Source: Marinobacterium profundum
GTDB lineage: Bacteria > Pseudomonadota > Gammaproteobacteria > Pseudomonadales > Balneatricaceae
Direction of reading: 5' to 3'
Assembly (NCBI RefSeq): GCF_001528745.1
Contig: NZ_BCNS01000124.1
Location: forward strand, 1-64,000
DNA: 64,000 nt
Positions 26,352 to 37,141 of the stretch are shown here, one piece after another; positions within the stretch are counted from its first letter, which is position 1, and the number at the start of each line of letters is the position of its first letter. A program made the position numbers and the translations under genes. Under the pieces are notes generated by a model. The model did no database searches. It was given only the letters and a program-made list of their open reading frames with translations, and was not told the DNA's origin.

Positions 26352-27199
26352 CCTCGGGCCTCCTTCGGAACGTTAAGCACTTTGACGTAGAAGCCGGTAA
26401 TCAGTACCGAAACGGCCATGATGAGTACGGCGTAGGCAGAGGCTGCACCGGTATCGCGATAGCTGAACTGCCAGTTGAACGTCTCGCTCATCAGTACCGG
26501 CATGTCGGTACCACCGAGCATCATGACCACCGCGAAGACTTCCAGCGCCAGCAGGGTGCGCAGTATCAGGGCGGACTGAATGCTTGGGCGCAGCAGCGGC
26601 AGGGTGATTTTCCACAGGCGCTGCCAGTAATTGGCGCCAAAGATCTTGCCGGCCTCTTCGTATTCCTTGGGGATAAGGCCCAGACCCGAGACCAGAATCA
26701 CCAGCAGAATCGCAGTGCCACGCCAGATTTCAGCGACCGCAACGGCGAAGAAAAGCGCAATCGGGTGCTGATAGTTAAGCCAGGCAGCAGGCCCGTCGAT
26801 CAGGCTGACGGCATGGAGAAAGCTGTTCAAAAAGCCGAACTGCTCCAGGATAGCGAGCCAGATGATGCCGGCGGCAAGGTCGGAGATACCCAGCGGGATA
26901 GTCCAGATATAAAGGATGTTGTCCCGTCCCTTGTTCATCTTGCTGACCATCAAGGCCATGCCGATGGCCATTACCAGCTGCACCGGTACTACGACGGCGG
27001 TAAGCAGTAGGGTATTTTTGAGCGCCGGCATAAAGTTGAAGTCATTGATAACCTGGGAAAAATTCCCAAGCGAAACTTCGCCGTTAGAGTTGAGAAAGGC
27101 CTCTGCAAATATCTGCAGAAACGGGTAGAGAAAGAACAGCGCCATAAAGAGCGCGCTGGGCGCAATCAGGTAATAGGGCAACCATTTGCTGTTGTTCAT
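26348..27199 (-). CDS. Carbohydrate ABC permease (MalF/UgpA-like)
   Basis: A 283-residue permease with about six membrane segments and the EAA loop EEAGKIFGANYWQRLWKITLPLLRPS. It begins with LIAPSALFMALFFLYPFLQIFAEAF, the usual first segment of MalF/UgpA-type proteins. It is paired with the next permease through a 4-bp overlap and separated from the binding-protein gene by 98 bp containing a strong stem-loop. Confidence 0.88.
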   Translation of the reverse strand: MNNSKWLPYYLIAPSALFMALFFLYPFLQIFAEAFLNSNGEVSLGNFSQVINDFNFMPALKNTLLLTAVVVPVQLVMAIGMALMVSKMNKGRDNILYIWTIPLGISDLAAGIIWLAILEQFGFLNSFLHAVSLIDGPAAWLNYQHPIALFFAVAVAEIWRGTAILLVILVSGLGLIPKEYEEAGKIFGANYWQRLWKITLPLLRPSIQSALILRTLLALEVFAVVMMLGGTDMPVLMSETFNWQFSYRDTGAASAYAVLIMAVSVLITGFYVKVLNVPKEARG

Positions 27200-27252
27200 A
27201 AATGAATACCGCAGGCTGGATACAGGGAATTACAGTTGTGGCTGTGCCTGTT

Positions 27253-27277
27253 GCGCTGCCGGAGGGGCCGGCAGCGC
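27253..27277. repeat. Stem-loop between binding-protein and permease genes
   Basis: Perfect 10-bp arms GCGCTGCCGG (27253-27262) and CCGGCAGCGC (27268-27277) enclose a 5-base loop, with no T-run on the minus strand. Like the malE-malF intergenic stem, it may stabilise the upstream message so that more binding protein than permease is made. Confidence 0.7.
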
Positions 27278-27297
27278 GTGCTAGTAGCCAGTAGGGT

Positions 27298-28563
27298 TTA
27301 CTTGACCGGGCAAGCGCCGGTGCTGGGCAGGTCCGGTGACCAGCAGGGGGCGCCGGCTTCCTGCATCAGGCGCTCAAGCTGGGATGCCTGACGATCCAGA
27401 ATGCTGTCGATGTCGGCGTTGCGCAGCACTATCTGCTGGAAACTGTCCTGATAGATTTTGCTGAACAGGCCGCTCTTGTCACCCAGACCTATGGGCAGCA
27501 GCGACAGTATGGCATCGGGGGAATTGGCCTGGGCTGCCACTGCCGTGCCTGAAATCTGCACGCTCTTTGGCAGGTCATCCGGGAAGTCCACCTTCACAGT
27601 CGGGAAGAAGCTGGTGGCACGCAGGGTTGCGATCTGGGTTTGCGGCTCCATCAGATACTTGATCAGACGAGCTGATTCGGCGCGATCCACGGCCTTGGCC
27701 GGAATGGCAAGACCGGCAACGACAGGCATATATCCGCGCCCTGCAGGGCCAGCCGGAGCCGGGAAAGCGATAAAGTCGTCGGGTTGCTTGTCGAAGGCAT
27801 CCTTGAGACGAGCGGTATGATCAAAGGCCACCCAGACTTCACCTGTCAGCAGGGGTTCCTGCATGAAGTTATAGGCTGTGGAACGCGGGTTGCTAACCTG
27901 CCAGATATCCCTGAATGTGGCCCACATCTGCTTGGCCGCGTCGCTGCGGAACTCCGTCACCACCGAGTTGGTAAAGGACGGATACAGGTAGCCCTGCAGA
28001 AAACGGTGAATCAGACCTTTGGGGCCGGCGGGAAAGCCCAGCTTGGCTTCGCCGGTGGCCTGCTGCATGTTCTGACCCCATTGCAGCAGCTGGTCGTAGG
28101 TCAGCGCCTGCACATCGGCGCCTTCTGGCAGATGCTCCAGCGCCTTTTTATTGGCTGCCATGATGTATGTGGCTTGCATCCAGGGCACGTACATCTGGTC
28201 TTCGCCGCCCAGCTTGCCGAGCTTGATGTAGCCTGGGCTGACACCGGCTGCCTGCAAGGTGGGAATCAGGTCGTTGACGTTATCCAGCGCTGTTTCTATA
28301 GGCGGGTAGTCACCGTGCAATGCGCCCAGGAGCGCGAGGGAGCCCTTGTCGGCCTTCTGCTCGGCTTCAATGCGGGCAAAGAAAGGACCGTCTTCCTGGG
28401 GCAGAAATTGAACCTCGCCATCGAAACCTTTCAGTACCTTGTCGCGCATGGCCTGAGCCTCTTCCAGCGGGCGCGCCTGGGTGGAGAAGAATACGGTGTC
28501 GGCAGCGGCGACGGAGCAGCTCAGTAAACCGGCCAGAGCCAGGGTAAGCGTTTTCTTGTGCAT
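27298..28563 (-). CDS. Periplasmic carbohydrate-binding protein (CUT1)
   Basis: A 421-residue extracellular solute-binding protein (family 1). The signal peptide MHKKTLTLALAGLLSCSVAAA is cleaved before DTVFFSTQARPLEE. Later features such as AFDHTARLKDAF, GRGYMPVVAGLAIPAKA and LIKYLMEPQTQIATL match the family. It follows the LacI gene by 38 bp and precedes the permeases, so it is part of the LacI-controlled operon. The ligand is probably a glycosylglycerate or related glycoside, inferred from the GH63 gene. Confidence 0.87.
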   Translation of the reverse strand: MHKKTLTLALAGLLSCSVAAADTVFFSTQARPLEEAQAMRDKVLKGFDGEVQFLPQEDGPFFARIEAEQKADKGSLALLGALHGDYPPIETALDNVNDLIPTLQAAGVSPGYIKLGKLGGEDQMYVPWMQATYIMAANKKALEHLPEGADVQALTYDQLLQWGQNMQQATGEAKLGFPAGPKGLIHRFLQGYLYPSFTNSVVTEFRSDAAKQMWATFRDIWQVSNPRSTAYNFMQEPLLTGEVWVAFDHTARLKDAFDKQPDDFIAFPAPAGPAGRGYMPVVAGLAIPAKAVDRAESARLIKYLMEPQTQIATLRATSFFPTVKVDFPDDLPKSVQISGTAVAAQANSPDAILSLLPIGLGDKSGLFSKIYQDSFQQIVLRNADIDSILDRQASQLERLMQEAGAPCWSPDLPSTGACPVK

Positions 28564-28601
28564 TTTTATTGTCCTGCTTGTTGTTGTTTTAACGAAGGGC
28601 G

Positions 28602-29636
28602 TTAAACCGCCGCGCTAATCGGGCCTGAGCCCGTGGTATCCCGTTCGAGCAGTTGATAGTCGAACAGCTGGTGCTGCTTGACCGGCTGGCTGGCGGCCTT
28701 TGGGTCGAGCAACAGATTGATAAGGGCATCACTCACCGCGCTGAAGGAGACATCAAGGGTGGAGAGGCGCGGGCGGTTGCTGTCAACCGGCGGCAGATTG
28801 TCGGCGCCGATAATGGCCACATCCTGGCCGGGCCTGAGGCCCAGATCGAGACAGGCCTGCAGTACCGCATAGGCAAAGACGTCACTGGCGCAGACAAAGG
28901 CGGTGGGGGCATTGTTGCCTTGCAGCATGGTGCGTACCGGTTCATAGGCGCTGCCGGGGCCGAATTCGCAATTGAGTTCGCGGCTTTCAAGTCCTGCAGC
29001 CTGCATGGCATTGGAATAGCCGGTATGACGCAGGCTGGCAGTATTCAGATTCTGTGGAAAGTTCAGGAATGAAATACGTCTGTGGCCGCGCTTAATCAGG
29101 GTTTCGGTGGCCTGGAAAAAGCCCCGCTCGGCGTCGGTATCCACCCAGCAATGTCTGTCCGCGTCTGCGGTACGGCCGTGGGTCACGAAGTGCACGCCCT
29201 GGGTCAGCAGATAATCGACCCGTGGGTCCTGAGGCTGGGTACGGGCGATGATAAAAGAGTCCACCCGGGCGCTATCGACAAAGCGCTTGTAAGTATCCAG
29301 CTCGTTCTTGTCCTGGGGTACCGTCGTGATAATCAGGTCGTGGTTGGGGGCGGCATCGTGCAGCGCCTGACTGAGGGAGACCAGCAGGCGACTGTTGAAC
29401 TGATCGCGGAAGTCACCGTAGGCGCCGTGCATGATAAAGCCAACAGCGGAAGAGCGGCCGGTAACCAGACGCCGAGCGGCATGATTTGGCCTGTAGCCCA
29501 GCTGCTGTGCCTTGGCCTTGACCTTTTCCTTGGTGGCGACGCTGACATCGTCATAGTCGGCCAGTGCCCGGGATACGGTTGTAACCGAGATCCCGAGTTC
29601 CTTTGCCAGTGATTTGAGGTTGACGCCCTTGGCCAT
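28602..29636 (-). CDS. LacI-family regulator of the GH63/ABC operon
   Basis: A 344-residue regulator. The helix-turn-helix NLKSLAKELGISVTTVSRALADYDDVS lies at the N-terminus, followed by the hinge NHAARRLVTGRS and an effector-binding domain ending DVAIIGADNLPPVDSNRPRLSTLDVSF. The start at 29636 (MAKGVNLKS) was chosen because a longer frame would run through its own operators. It is the first gene of the operon with the transporter and hydrolase, so it is autoregulated through the palindromes at 29656 and 29690. The effector is unknown. Confidence 0.9.
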   Translation of the reverse strand: MAKGVNLKSLAKELGISVTTVSRALADYDDVSVATKEKVKAKAQQLGYRPNHAARRLVTGRSSAVGFIMHGAYGDFRDQFNSRLLVSLSQALHDAAPNHDLIITTVPQDKNELDTYKRFVDSARVDSFIIARTQPQDPRVDYLLTQGVHFVTHGRTADADRHCWVDTDAERGFFQATETLIKRGHRRISFLNFPQNLNTASLRHTGYSNAMQAAGLESRELNCEFGPGSAYEPVRTMLQGNNAPTAFVCASDVFAYAVLQACLDLGLRPGQDVAIIGADNLPPVDSNRPRLSTLDVSFSAVSDALINLLLDPKAASQPVKQHQLFDYQLLERDTTGSGPISAAV

Positions 29637-29655
29637 ATTGACTGTCCCAGGTTGG

Positions 29656-29673
29656 ATCCGAAACGTTTCGGAT
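29656..29673. promoter_or_regulatory. LacI-type operator 1 of the GH63/ABC operon
   Basis: ATCCGAAACGTTTCGGAT is a perfect 18-bp palindrome 20 bp upstream of the regulator's start codon. Its centre is 32 bp (three turns) from the second palindrome in the promoter. The outer bases (CCGAAACG) differ from the inositol-locus operators, so the two LacI proteins should not cross-regulate. Confidence 0.85.
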
Positions 29674-29681
29674 TTGCTGAA

Positions 29682-29710
29682 AATATAATCCGAAACGTTT
29701 CGGGTGGCAA
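29682..29710 (-). promoter_or_regulatory. Promoter of the GH63/ABC operon with operator 2
   Basis: On the minus strand, TTGCCA (29705-29710) and TATATT (29682-29687) are 17 bp apart. The spacer contains the perfect palindrome CCGAAACGTTTCGG (29690-29703). Binding of the regulator here would occlude the promoter of its own operon. The rest of 29711-29961 shows no gene. Confidence 0.8.
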
Positions 29711-29961
29711 GTGCAAAATACAAGAGGCAGGTATTTATAGTCGTACTCGATCGGGCGTCTGCCGGAGTCTGAGCACGCTATAAATGTGCCGGGAAAATTG
29801 CTGGAGATAGCGGAGCAACGGGCGGGCAGGCGATGCATGATGCTGCTGTTTGGGTGCAGCGTCAGCGACAATAAAAAGCGCATAAAAACTGAGCAGATAT
29901 TTTTACGCAGTACATTTGGCTCGGCCAAAAGCGTTATCGAGTCGGGCTGGCAGGCAGGTAC

Positions 29962-29997
29962 AAAAAAGGGGAGTGCCTGGCGGCACTCCCCTTTTTT
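29962..29997. terminator. Bidirectional intrinsic terminator after typA
   Basis: The stem GGGGAGTGCC/GGCACTCCCC (29968-29977 and 29982-29991) has a 4-base loop and is flanked by six A and six T residues, so it can work on both strands. It lies about 45 bp after the stop codon of typA. Confidence 0.92.
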
Positions 29998-30041
29998 ACA
30001 AGACGATTAAACCCGGTTCGCTGCGGTTGCAGCGACGAGGT

Positions 30042-31850
30042 TTACTTCTTGTTGCGCTTGCGCTCGTTTTCTTTCAACAGCTTCTTGCGAATACGCAGGC
30101 CTTTGGGAGTCACTTCCACCAGCTCGTCGTCTTCGATGAAGTCCAGCGCCTGCTCCAGGGTGAAGCGGATCGCCGGTGTCAGCTGAATGTTTTCGTCGGT
30201 GCCGGAGGCACGAACGTTGGTCAGCTGCTTGCCTTTGGTCGGGTTCACGGCCAGATCGTTGGTACGGCTGTGGATGCCCAGGATCATGCCTTCGTAAACA
30301 TCGGTGTTAGGCTCGATGCACAGACGGCCACGTTCCTGCAGGTTCCACAGGGCATAGCCCAGGGCCTTACCAGTAACCATGGTAACCAGTACGCCGTTCA
30401 TGCGCGAGGTGACTTCGCCTTCCTTGATCGGACCGTAGTGGTCGAAGGTCGAGGTCAGGATGCCAGTACCGGAGGTCATGGTCAGGAAGATAGAGCGGAA
30501 ACCGATCAGACCACGGGACGGAATCATGAATGTCAGGCGTACGCGACCCTTGCCATCCACTTCCATGTTGGTCATGTCGCCTTTGCGCTTGCCCAGCTCT
30601 TCGATAACCGAACCCTGGTGCTGCTCTTCAACGTCCAGCATTACCAGTTCGTAAGGCTCTTCGACCTTGCCGTCGACGATCTTCTGGATAACTTCGGGGC
30701 GGGACACACCCAGCTCGAAGCCTTCGCGACGCATGGTTTCGATCAGTACCGACAGATGCAGTTCGCCACGGCCGGAGACCTTGAATTTCTCAGGGGATTC
30801 GCCCTGTTCAACACGCAGTGCCACGTTGTGGATCAGTTCGCGCTCGAGGCGGTCCTTGATGTTACGGCTGGTGACGAACTTGCCGTCCTGGCCTGCGAAC
30901 GGCGAATCGTTGACCTGGAAGGTCATGGAAACGGTGGGTTCGTCGACGCTCAGCGGCGGCAGGGCTTCTACCAGGGACGGGTCGCACAGGGTATCGGAGA
31001 TGTTGAGTCCATCAATACCGGTGATGCAGATAATGTCGCCGGCTTTGGCCTGCGGCACTTCAACACGTTCCAGGCCCATGTAACCCATGATCTTCAGAAC
31101 CTTGCCGCTACGAACCTTGCCTTCGTGGTCGATAACCTTGACCTGGGCATTGACCGCGATCCTGCCGCGCTTGACGCGACCTACACCGATGACGCCAACA
31201 TAGCTGTTGTAGTCCAGTGCGGAGATCTGCATCTGCAGCGGACCATCCATGTCGACATTCGGCGGGCTGACGTGCTCGACTACGGCTTCGAACAGCGGCG
31301 TCATGTCTTCGGACATCTGATCGACTTCAAGGCCGGCGATGCCGTTAAGGGCAGAGGCGTAAACGATCGGGAAGTCGAGCTGCTCGTCAGTGGCACCCAG
31401 GTTATCGAACAGGTCGAAGACCTGGTCTACAACCCAATCCGGACGCGCGCCCGGGCGGTCAACCTTGTTGATGACCACGATGGGGCGCAGGCCCTGGGCG
31501 AAAGCTTTCTGGGTTACGAAGCGTGTCTGCGGCATTGGGCCGTCAACGGCGTCAACCAGCAGTAGCACGGAGTCAACCATGGACAGAACGCGTTCCACTT
31601 CGCCACCGAAGTCGGCGTGTCCGGGAGTGTCGACGATATTGATCCGGTAACCGTTCCATTCAATGGCGGTGTTTTTCGCCAGAATGGTAATACCGCGCTC
31701 ACGCTCCTGATCGTTGGAGTCCATGACGCGCTCAGCGCCTTCATCGCGTCGGCCCAGTGTGCCGGACTGCTGCAGCAACTTGTCGACCAGTGTGGTTTTA
31801 CCATGGTCAACGTGCGCGATGATGGCAATGTTTCTAAGCTTCTCGATCAC
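30042..31850 (-). CDS. typA: Ribosome-associated GTPase TypA/BipA
   Basis: A 602-residue translational GTPase that acts in ribosome assembly and stress adaptation. The G1 motif AHVDHGKTT is at 13-21, the G2 region is [10 protein letters not shown]3 is [12 protein letters not shown] and G4 is [13 protein letters not shown]. The domain order (GTPase, beta-barrel, two alpha/beta domains, BipA-specific C-terminal domain) and length fit the family. It starts with GTG at 31850, with AAGG upstream. It is divergent from glnA, as in Escherichia coli. The assignment is secure. Confidence 0.96.
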   Translation of the reverse strand: MIEKLRNIAIIAHVDHGKTTLVDKLLQQSGTLGRRDEGAERVMDSNDQERERGITILAKNTAIEWNGYRINIVDTPGHADFGGEVERVLSMVDSVLLLVDAVDGPMPQTRFVTQKAFAQGLRPIVVINKVDRPGARPDWVVDQVFDLFDNLGATDEQLDFPIVYASALNGIAGLEVDQMSEDMTPLFEAVVEHVSPPNVDMDGPLQMQISALDYNSYVGVIGVGRVKRGRIAVNAQVKVIDHEGKVRSGKVLKIMGYMGLERVEVPQAKAGDIICITGIDGLNISDTLCDPSLVEALPPLSVDEPTVSMTFQVNDSPFAGQDGKFVTSRNIKDRLERELIHNVALRVEQGESPEKFKVSGRGELHLSVLIETMRREGFELGVSRPEVIQKIVDGKVEEPYELVMLDVEEQHQGSVIEELGKRKGDMTNMEVDGKGRVRLTFMIPSRGLIGFRSIFLTMTSGTGILTSTFDHYGPIKEGEVTSRMNGVLVTMVTGKALGYALWNLQERGRLCIEPNTDVYEGMILGIHSRTNDLAVNPTKGKQLTNVRASGTDENIQLTPAIRFTLEQALDFIEDDELVEVTPKGLRIRKKLLKENERKRNKK

Positions 31851-32106
31851 CAGTTCTTACCTTCAAGAAAATCGGAAAGGCGGCATTATACGGGAGCGGA
31901 GCCTAACAAGCGATCAGGATATGATCAAATTGTGGCCAGTTGGGTAACTGTTTCTGTTTGTGAGGGGTTGGGCATGAAAATTAGCCAAGGGCTCCTTTTT
32001 GAGGCAGACAGCTTTGGAAGGGTTGCAGTATGATTGGGCTCGCAGATGCCCGCATGGGCAGAAGAAGACTACAAATGATCTAGAGTGGTGCGTTGGCGTG
32101 CTTTTG

Positions 32107-32123
32107 TGCGCTATTTTGGTGCA
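32107..32123. promoter_or_regulatory. Candidate NtrC-binding site upstream of glnA
   Basis: TGCGC-N7-GTGCA closely matches the NtrC dyad TGCAC-N7-GTGCA. It lies about 65 bp upstream of the -24 element of the sigma-54 promoter, a normal distance for an enhancer-binding site. The rest of 31851-32288 holds the divergent promoter region of typA and no gene. Confidence 0.65.
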
Positions 32124-32185
32124 TTGCTTAGGCTTCACCGGTGCTAAGTTGACCGGAAATGAAGCACTTAGGGTCTTTGTAGTGC

Positions 32186-32201
32186 TGGCACGGAGATTGC
32201 T
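32186..32201 (+). promoter_or_regulatory. Sigma-54 promoter of glnA
   Basis: TGGCAC-N5-TTGCT matches the sigma-54 consensus with the conserved GG and GC ten bases apart. It lies about 90 bp before the glnA start codon. Together with the upstream NtrC-like site and the ntrBC genes downstream, it indicates activation of glnA under nitrogen limitation. Confidence 0.85.
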
Positions 32202-32288
32202 CTTGCTACAGCCAAGAGGTTGTAAGCCGTTTTTAGCAGGACTGCAGAACCACGGATCTGACAGTTTCAACAGAGTGGAGAAAGGCTA

Positions 32289-33698
32289 ATGTCAGAGAAT
32301 ACTCTGAATCTGATTAAAGAAAGCGAAGCGCGCTGGATTGACATGCGCTTTACCGATTTCAAAGGTAAAGAGCAGCATCTCACCATTCCGGTTTCGGATA
32401 TGGGTGATGAATTCTTCGAAGACGGCAAGATGTTCGATGGTTCTTCCATCGCAGGCTGGAAGGGAATCAACGAATCCGACATGATCCTGATGCCGGATGA
32501 CAGCGCTTCCGTGCTGGATCCCTTTGCTGAAGACGCTACCGTTATCGTACGTTGCAACATCGTTGAGCCTATGACTGGCCAGGGTTACGACCGTGACCCG
32601 CGTTCTGTTGCAACACGCGCCGAAGAATACCTGAAGTCTACCGGCATTGCCGATAGCTGCATGCTCGGCCCAGAGCCGGAATTCTTCGTGTTCGATTCTG
32701 TTGAATGGCACGCCGGTATTGGTGGTTGCGGTTACAGCATCGGTTCTGAAGAAGCTTCCTGGTCGTCCGACAAGCAGTTCGAAGGCGGCCGCAACACCGG
32801 CCACCGTCCGCGCGTTAAAGGCGGCTACTTCCCGGTTCCCCCAATCGACTCCCTGCACGACCTGCGCGCCGCCATGTGCGATGCCATGGAAGCCATGGGC
32901 CTGACCATCGAAGTTCACCATCACGAAGTTGCAACTGCCGGTCAGTGCGAAATCGGCGTGCGTGGCAACAGCCTGGTGAAAAAGGCGGACGAAGTTCAGA
33001 TCCTGAAGTACTGCGTGCACAACGTTGCCCACAGCTACGGCAAGACTGCGACCTTTATGCCCAAGCCGCTGGTTGGTGATAACGGCTCCGGCATGCATGT
33101 ACATCTGTCCATGAACAAGGATGGTGTGAACATCTTCGCTGGCGACGGCTACGGTGGTCTGAGCGAAACTGCGCTGTTCTACATTGGCGGTATCGTTAAG
33201 CATGCCAAGGCACTGAATGCCATTTGCAACCCGGCTACCAACTCTTACAAGCGTCTGGTACCTGGCTTCGAAGCGCCGGTCATGCTGGCATACTCTGCCC
33301 GTAACCGTTCCGCATCGCTGCGTATTCCTTACACTACGAGCCCTAAAGGCCGTCGTGTGGAAGCGCGCTTCCCTGATCCTGCTGCCAACCCTTACCTGTG
33401 CTTCGCGGCGCTGCTGATGGCGGGTATCGACGGTATCAAGAACAAGATTCACCCTGGCGACCCGGCTGACAAAGATTTGTACGACCTGCCGCCGGAAGAA
33501 GCGAAATTGATCCCGACCGTTGCCGAGAGCCTCGACGAAGCTCTGCTGGCACTGGAAGCGGATCGTGAGTTCCTCACCGCTGGCGGAGTATTCTCCGACG
33601 ACATGCTGGATGCTTACATCCGCCTGAAGCGTGAAGAACTGGCGCGCGTCAACATGACGACGCACCCGGTAGAATTCGACCTCTACTACTCCGTATAA
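32289..33698 (+). CDS. glnA: Glutamine synthetase type I
   Basis: A 469-residue GSI-beta enzyme that makes glutamine from glutamate, ammonia and ATP in the cytoplasm. Seen are [17 protein letters not shown], the metal-site motif [25 protein letters not shown], and the adenylylation site DLYDLPPEE with Tyr398. A GGAG-type ribosome-binding site lies just before the start. It is transcribed from the sigma-54 promoter at 32186, ends at a strong terminator, and is followed by ntrB-ntrC. Confidence 0.97.
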   Translation: MSENTLNLIKESEARWIDMRFTDFKGKEQHLTIPVSDMGDEFFEDGKMFDGSSIAGWKGINESDMILMPDDSASVLDPFAEDATVIVRCNIVEPMTGQGYDRDPRSVATRAEEYLKSTGIADSCMLGPEPEFFVFDSVEWHAGIGGCGYSIGSEEASWSSDKQFEGGRNTGHRPRVKGGYFPVPPIDSLHDLRAAMCDAMEAMGLTIEVHHHEVATAGQCEIGVRGNSLVKKADEVQILKYCVHNVAHSYGKTATFMPKPLVGDNGSGMHVHLSMNKDGVNIFAGDGYGGLSETALFYIGGIVKHAKALNAICNPATNSYKRLVPGFEAPVMLAYSARNRSASLRIPYTTSPKGRRVEARFPDPAANPYLCFAALLMAGIDGIKNKIHPGDPADKDLYDLPPEEAKLIPTVAESLDEALLALEADREFLTAGGVFSDDMLDAYIRLKREELARVNMTTHPVEFDLYYSV

Positions 33699-33751
33699 GC
33701 CGCAGGGTGTAAGAACGGTGCCGCTGTGGTGGCGCTGATCTGACGGAACGC

Positions 33752-33778
33752 AAAAAACCTCCTTCGGGAGGTTTTTTT
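33752..33778 (+). terminator. Intrinsic terminator after glnA
   Basis: The stem AACCTCC/GGAGGTT with a TTCG tetraloop is flanked by an A-run and a T-run. It lies about 55 bp after glnA and separates it from glnL. Confidence 0.93.
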
Positions 33779-33811
33779 GTGCCTGCTGCTAACCGTCGAG
33801 CTGTCTCTTGC

Positions 33812-33856
33812 CCTAGCCCCTAGCCCCTAGCCCCTAGCCCTTGCCTTAGCCCCTTA
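33812..33856. repeat. Tandem CTAGCCC-type repeat between glnA and glnL
   Basis: About four head-to-tail copies of the 7-bp unit CTAGCCC, followed by degenerate copies (TTGCC, TTAGCCCC). The rest of the 33779-34120 gap shows no gene that I can support; it presumably holds the promoter of glnL. CTAG is normally a rare tetranucleotide in gammaproteobacteria, so its repetition is notable. Confidence 0.85.
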
Positions 33857-34120
33857 GTTTCGCCGGTGCCGCTTCAGTGTGCGGGCCTGGTTCCATTGTG
33901 GGGCGCCATGGCAGAGCGCTTGGCTGTTGTGGTGCGGCTGGCTGTTATGGAAGGAGAGAGCGCACCATAATGGGGCGATGTCTTGCGCAAGACTAAACTG
34001 TTAAAGCAGGCTGAGTTGCCCAGTTGTGGCGCCATTCAGGGCATAGAACTCGTTTTAGCGCTGCCAGCAAGTTGGCGTTGATCTTGCTACTACTTAACCA
34101 GTCCAGAAACAGAGTTCACT

Positions 34121-35189
34121 ATGTTCAGGCCATCCCAACACAAGCAGATACTCGATAACCTCAGCAAGGCTGTGATCATGCTCGACGGTGCGCTGTGCAT
34201 CGTTTACATGAATCCGGCGGCCGAGATGCTGTTCGAGGCCACCATGCGCAGGCTTAAGGGCATGAGGGCGGAAGAGTGGCTGGCGGCGAGTCCGGCCGAA
34301 CTCAGTGTATTGCAGAACTCGATGGCGTCTGGGCATCCCTATACCAAGCGCGAAGCGCGCATGATCACAATGAGCGGGCATGAGCTGATTGTTGATTACA
34401 GCGTGAACACCATTCCGCAGTCCGGCGGTGGCCGCACCCTGCTGGTGGAAGTGGAAGCGCGTGACCGCCTGATGCGCATCGAACGCGAAGAAGAGCTGCT
34501 GGCCCGCCACGCCGCGGCGCGAAATCTTGTACGTGGTCTGGCCCACGAAATCAAAAATCCGCTGGGGGGCATTCGCGGGGCCGCACAATTACTGGAGCGT
34601 GAGCTGAACGACGCCGATTTGCACGAATATACTCGTGTCATCATCGAAGAGGCAGACCGGCTGCGCAACCTGGTGGACCGGCTGCTGGGGCCGCGCAAGC
34701 TGCCCCAGCTATCGGCGGTGAATATTCACGCCATCCTTGAACGGGTGTGCAGCCTGGTGAATGCCGAGAGTGGCGGCTGGATCAACATTCAGCGGGACTA
34801 CGATCCCAGCATCCCCGAATTTACCGGTGACTCGGAGCAACTGATTCAGGCGGTGCTGAATATAGTACGCAACGGCATGCAGGCGCTGCAGCGTGCCGGC
34901 ACGCCGCAGCCGACGCTGCAGTTACGTACCCGCGCTATGCGCCAGGTCACCCTGGGCACGGAACGCCACCGCCTGGTGTGCTGTGTGATGATCAGCGACA
35001 ACGGCCCGGGCATTCCGACCGAAATATTCAACAACATCTTCTACCCCATGGTCACCGGACATGCCGATGGCACGGGTCTGGGGCTGTCCATTGCCCAGTC
35101 GATCATCAATCAGCATCAGGGATTGATTGAGTGCGTGACTGAGCCGGGTGAAACCCAATTCAAACTCTTTATACCGTTGGAGCTACAGC

Positions 35190-35206
<17 letters not shown>
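34121..35206 (+). CDS. glnL: Nitrogen sensor kinase NtrB
   Basis: A 361-residue histidine kinase. An N-terminal PAS domain (about 1-110) is followed by the dimerisation/phosphoacceptor helix GLAHEIKNPLGGIRGAAQLLE with His142 and a C-terminal ATPase domain with NIVRNGMQAL (N box), DNGPGIP and GTGLGLSIAQ. It has no membrane segments, as expected for NtrB, which senses PII status and phosphorylates or dephosphorylates NtrC. Its end overlaps the start of glnG by 17 bp. Confidence 0.95.
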
Positions 35207-36626
<1,420 letters not shown>

Positions 36627-36931
36627 CTGTGCGCAGGACGCTTGTCGGCGTCCGCTTGCATGCAGACTTTTCATTGTGAATAGCACTACCACAGGCGCAG
36701 TATCAGGAGCTGTTGGTGCACGCTTGGGTGATGTTTTGGGGCGCTAAGGCGGTTTCGTTTGGGCCTGGTCGATCAGTCCTGTATCCCGTTTCGAGTGCCT
36801 TGTCCATGGCTTTGCCTGAACATGGCTCATTACCGCGGGTAATCAGGGATGAAATAAATACCGGATATCATGCAACAGGTTGCGCCTACGCTGGGGTTGG
36901 CCCTCAAGGGCCTTTCGCCGCCGTGGCACAG

Positions 36932-37139
36932 CGTTATATCAGGATCATCTGCCGCCAGGCAGTGAGGCCAGCGAGGCAAGTCCGCAGGAGCGCATCAGTG
37001 CGCTGCTCGATGATGCGATAAATCTGCACAGCATCAAGGATCTCGATCAGCCGTACCGGCTCGAAATGCAAAAGCTGGGCGTTGATCTGCACAAACTGCA
37101 GGGCGCTGACCCTGGCAACTCCAGAGTAAAAGCCGCCAT
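36932..37139 (+). pseudogene. Possible gene fragment cut by the IS630 element
   Basis: This stretch translates to a soluble, helical, protein-like segment (SPQERISALLDDAINLHSIKDLDQPYRLEMQKLGVDLHKLQ) that runs straight into the left end of the IS. No good start codon with a ribosome-binding site was found, and the downstream part does not reappear clearly after the IS. It could be the remnant of a disrupted or deleted gene. I do not recognise the family. The remainder of 36627-36931 shows nothing definite. Confidence 0.35.
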
Positions 37140-37141
37140 TA

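Noticed and set aside
29916-31565. 549-codon frame antisense to typA
   Set aside because: It covers the typA gene on the opposite strand, lacks family features, and runs through the terminator at 29962.
32292-33665. Long open frame (457 codons) antisense to glnA
   Set aside because: It lies wholly within glnA, a secure gene, and its translation has no recognisable domain; it is a by-product of biased codon use.
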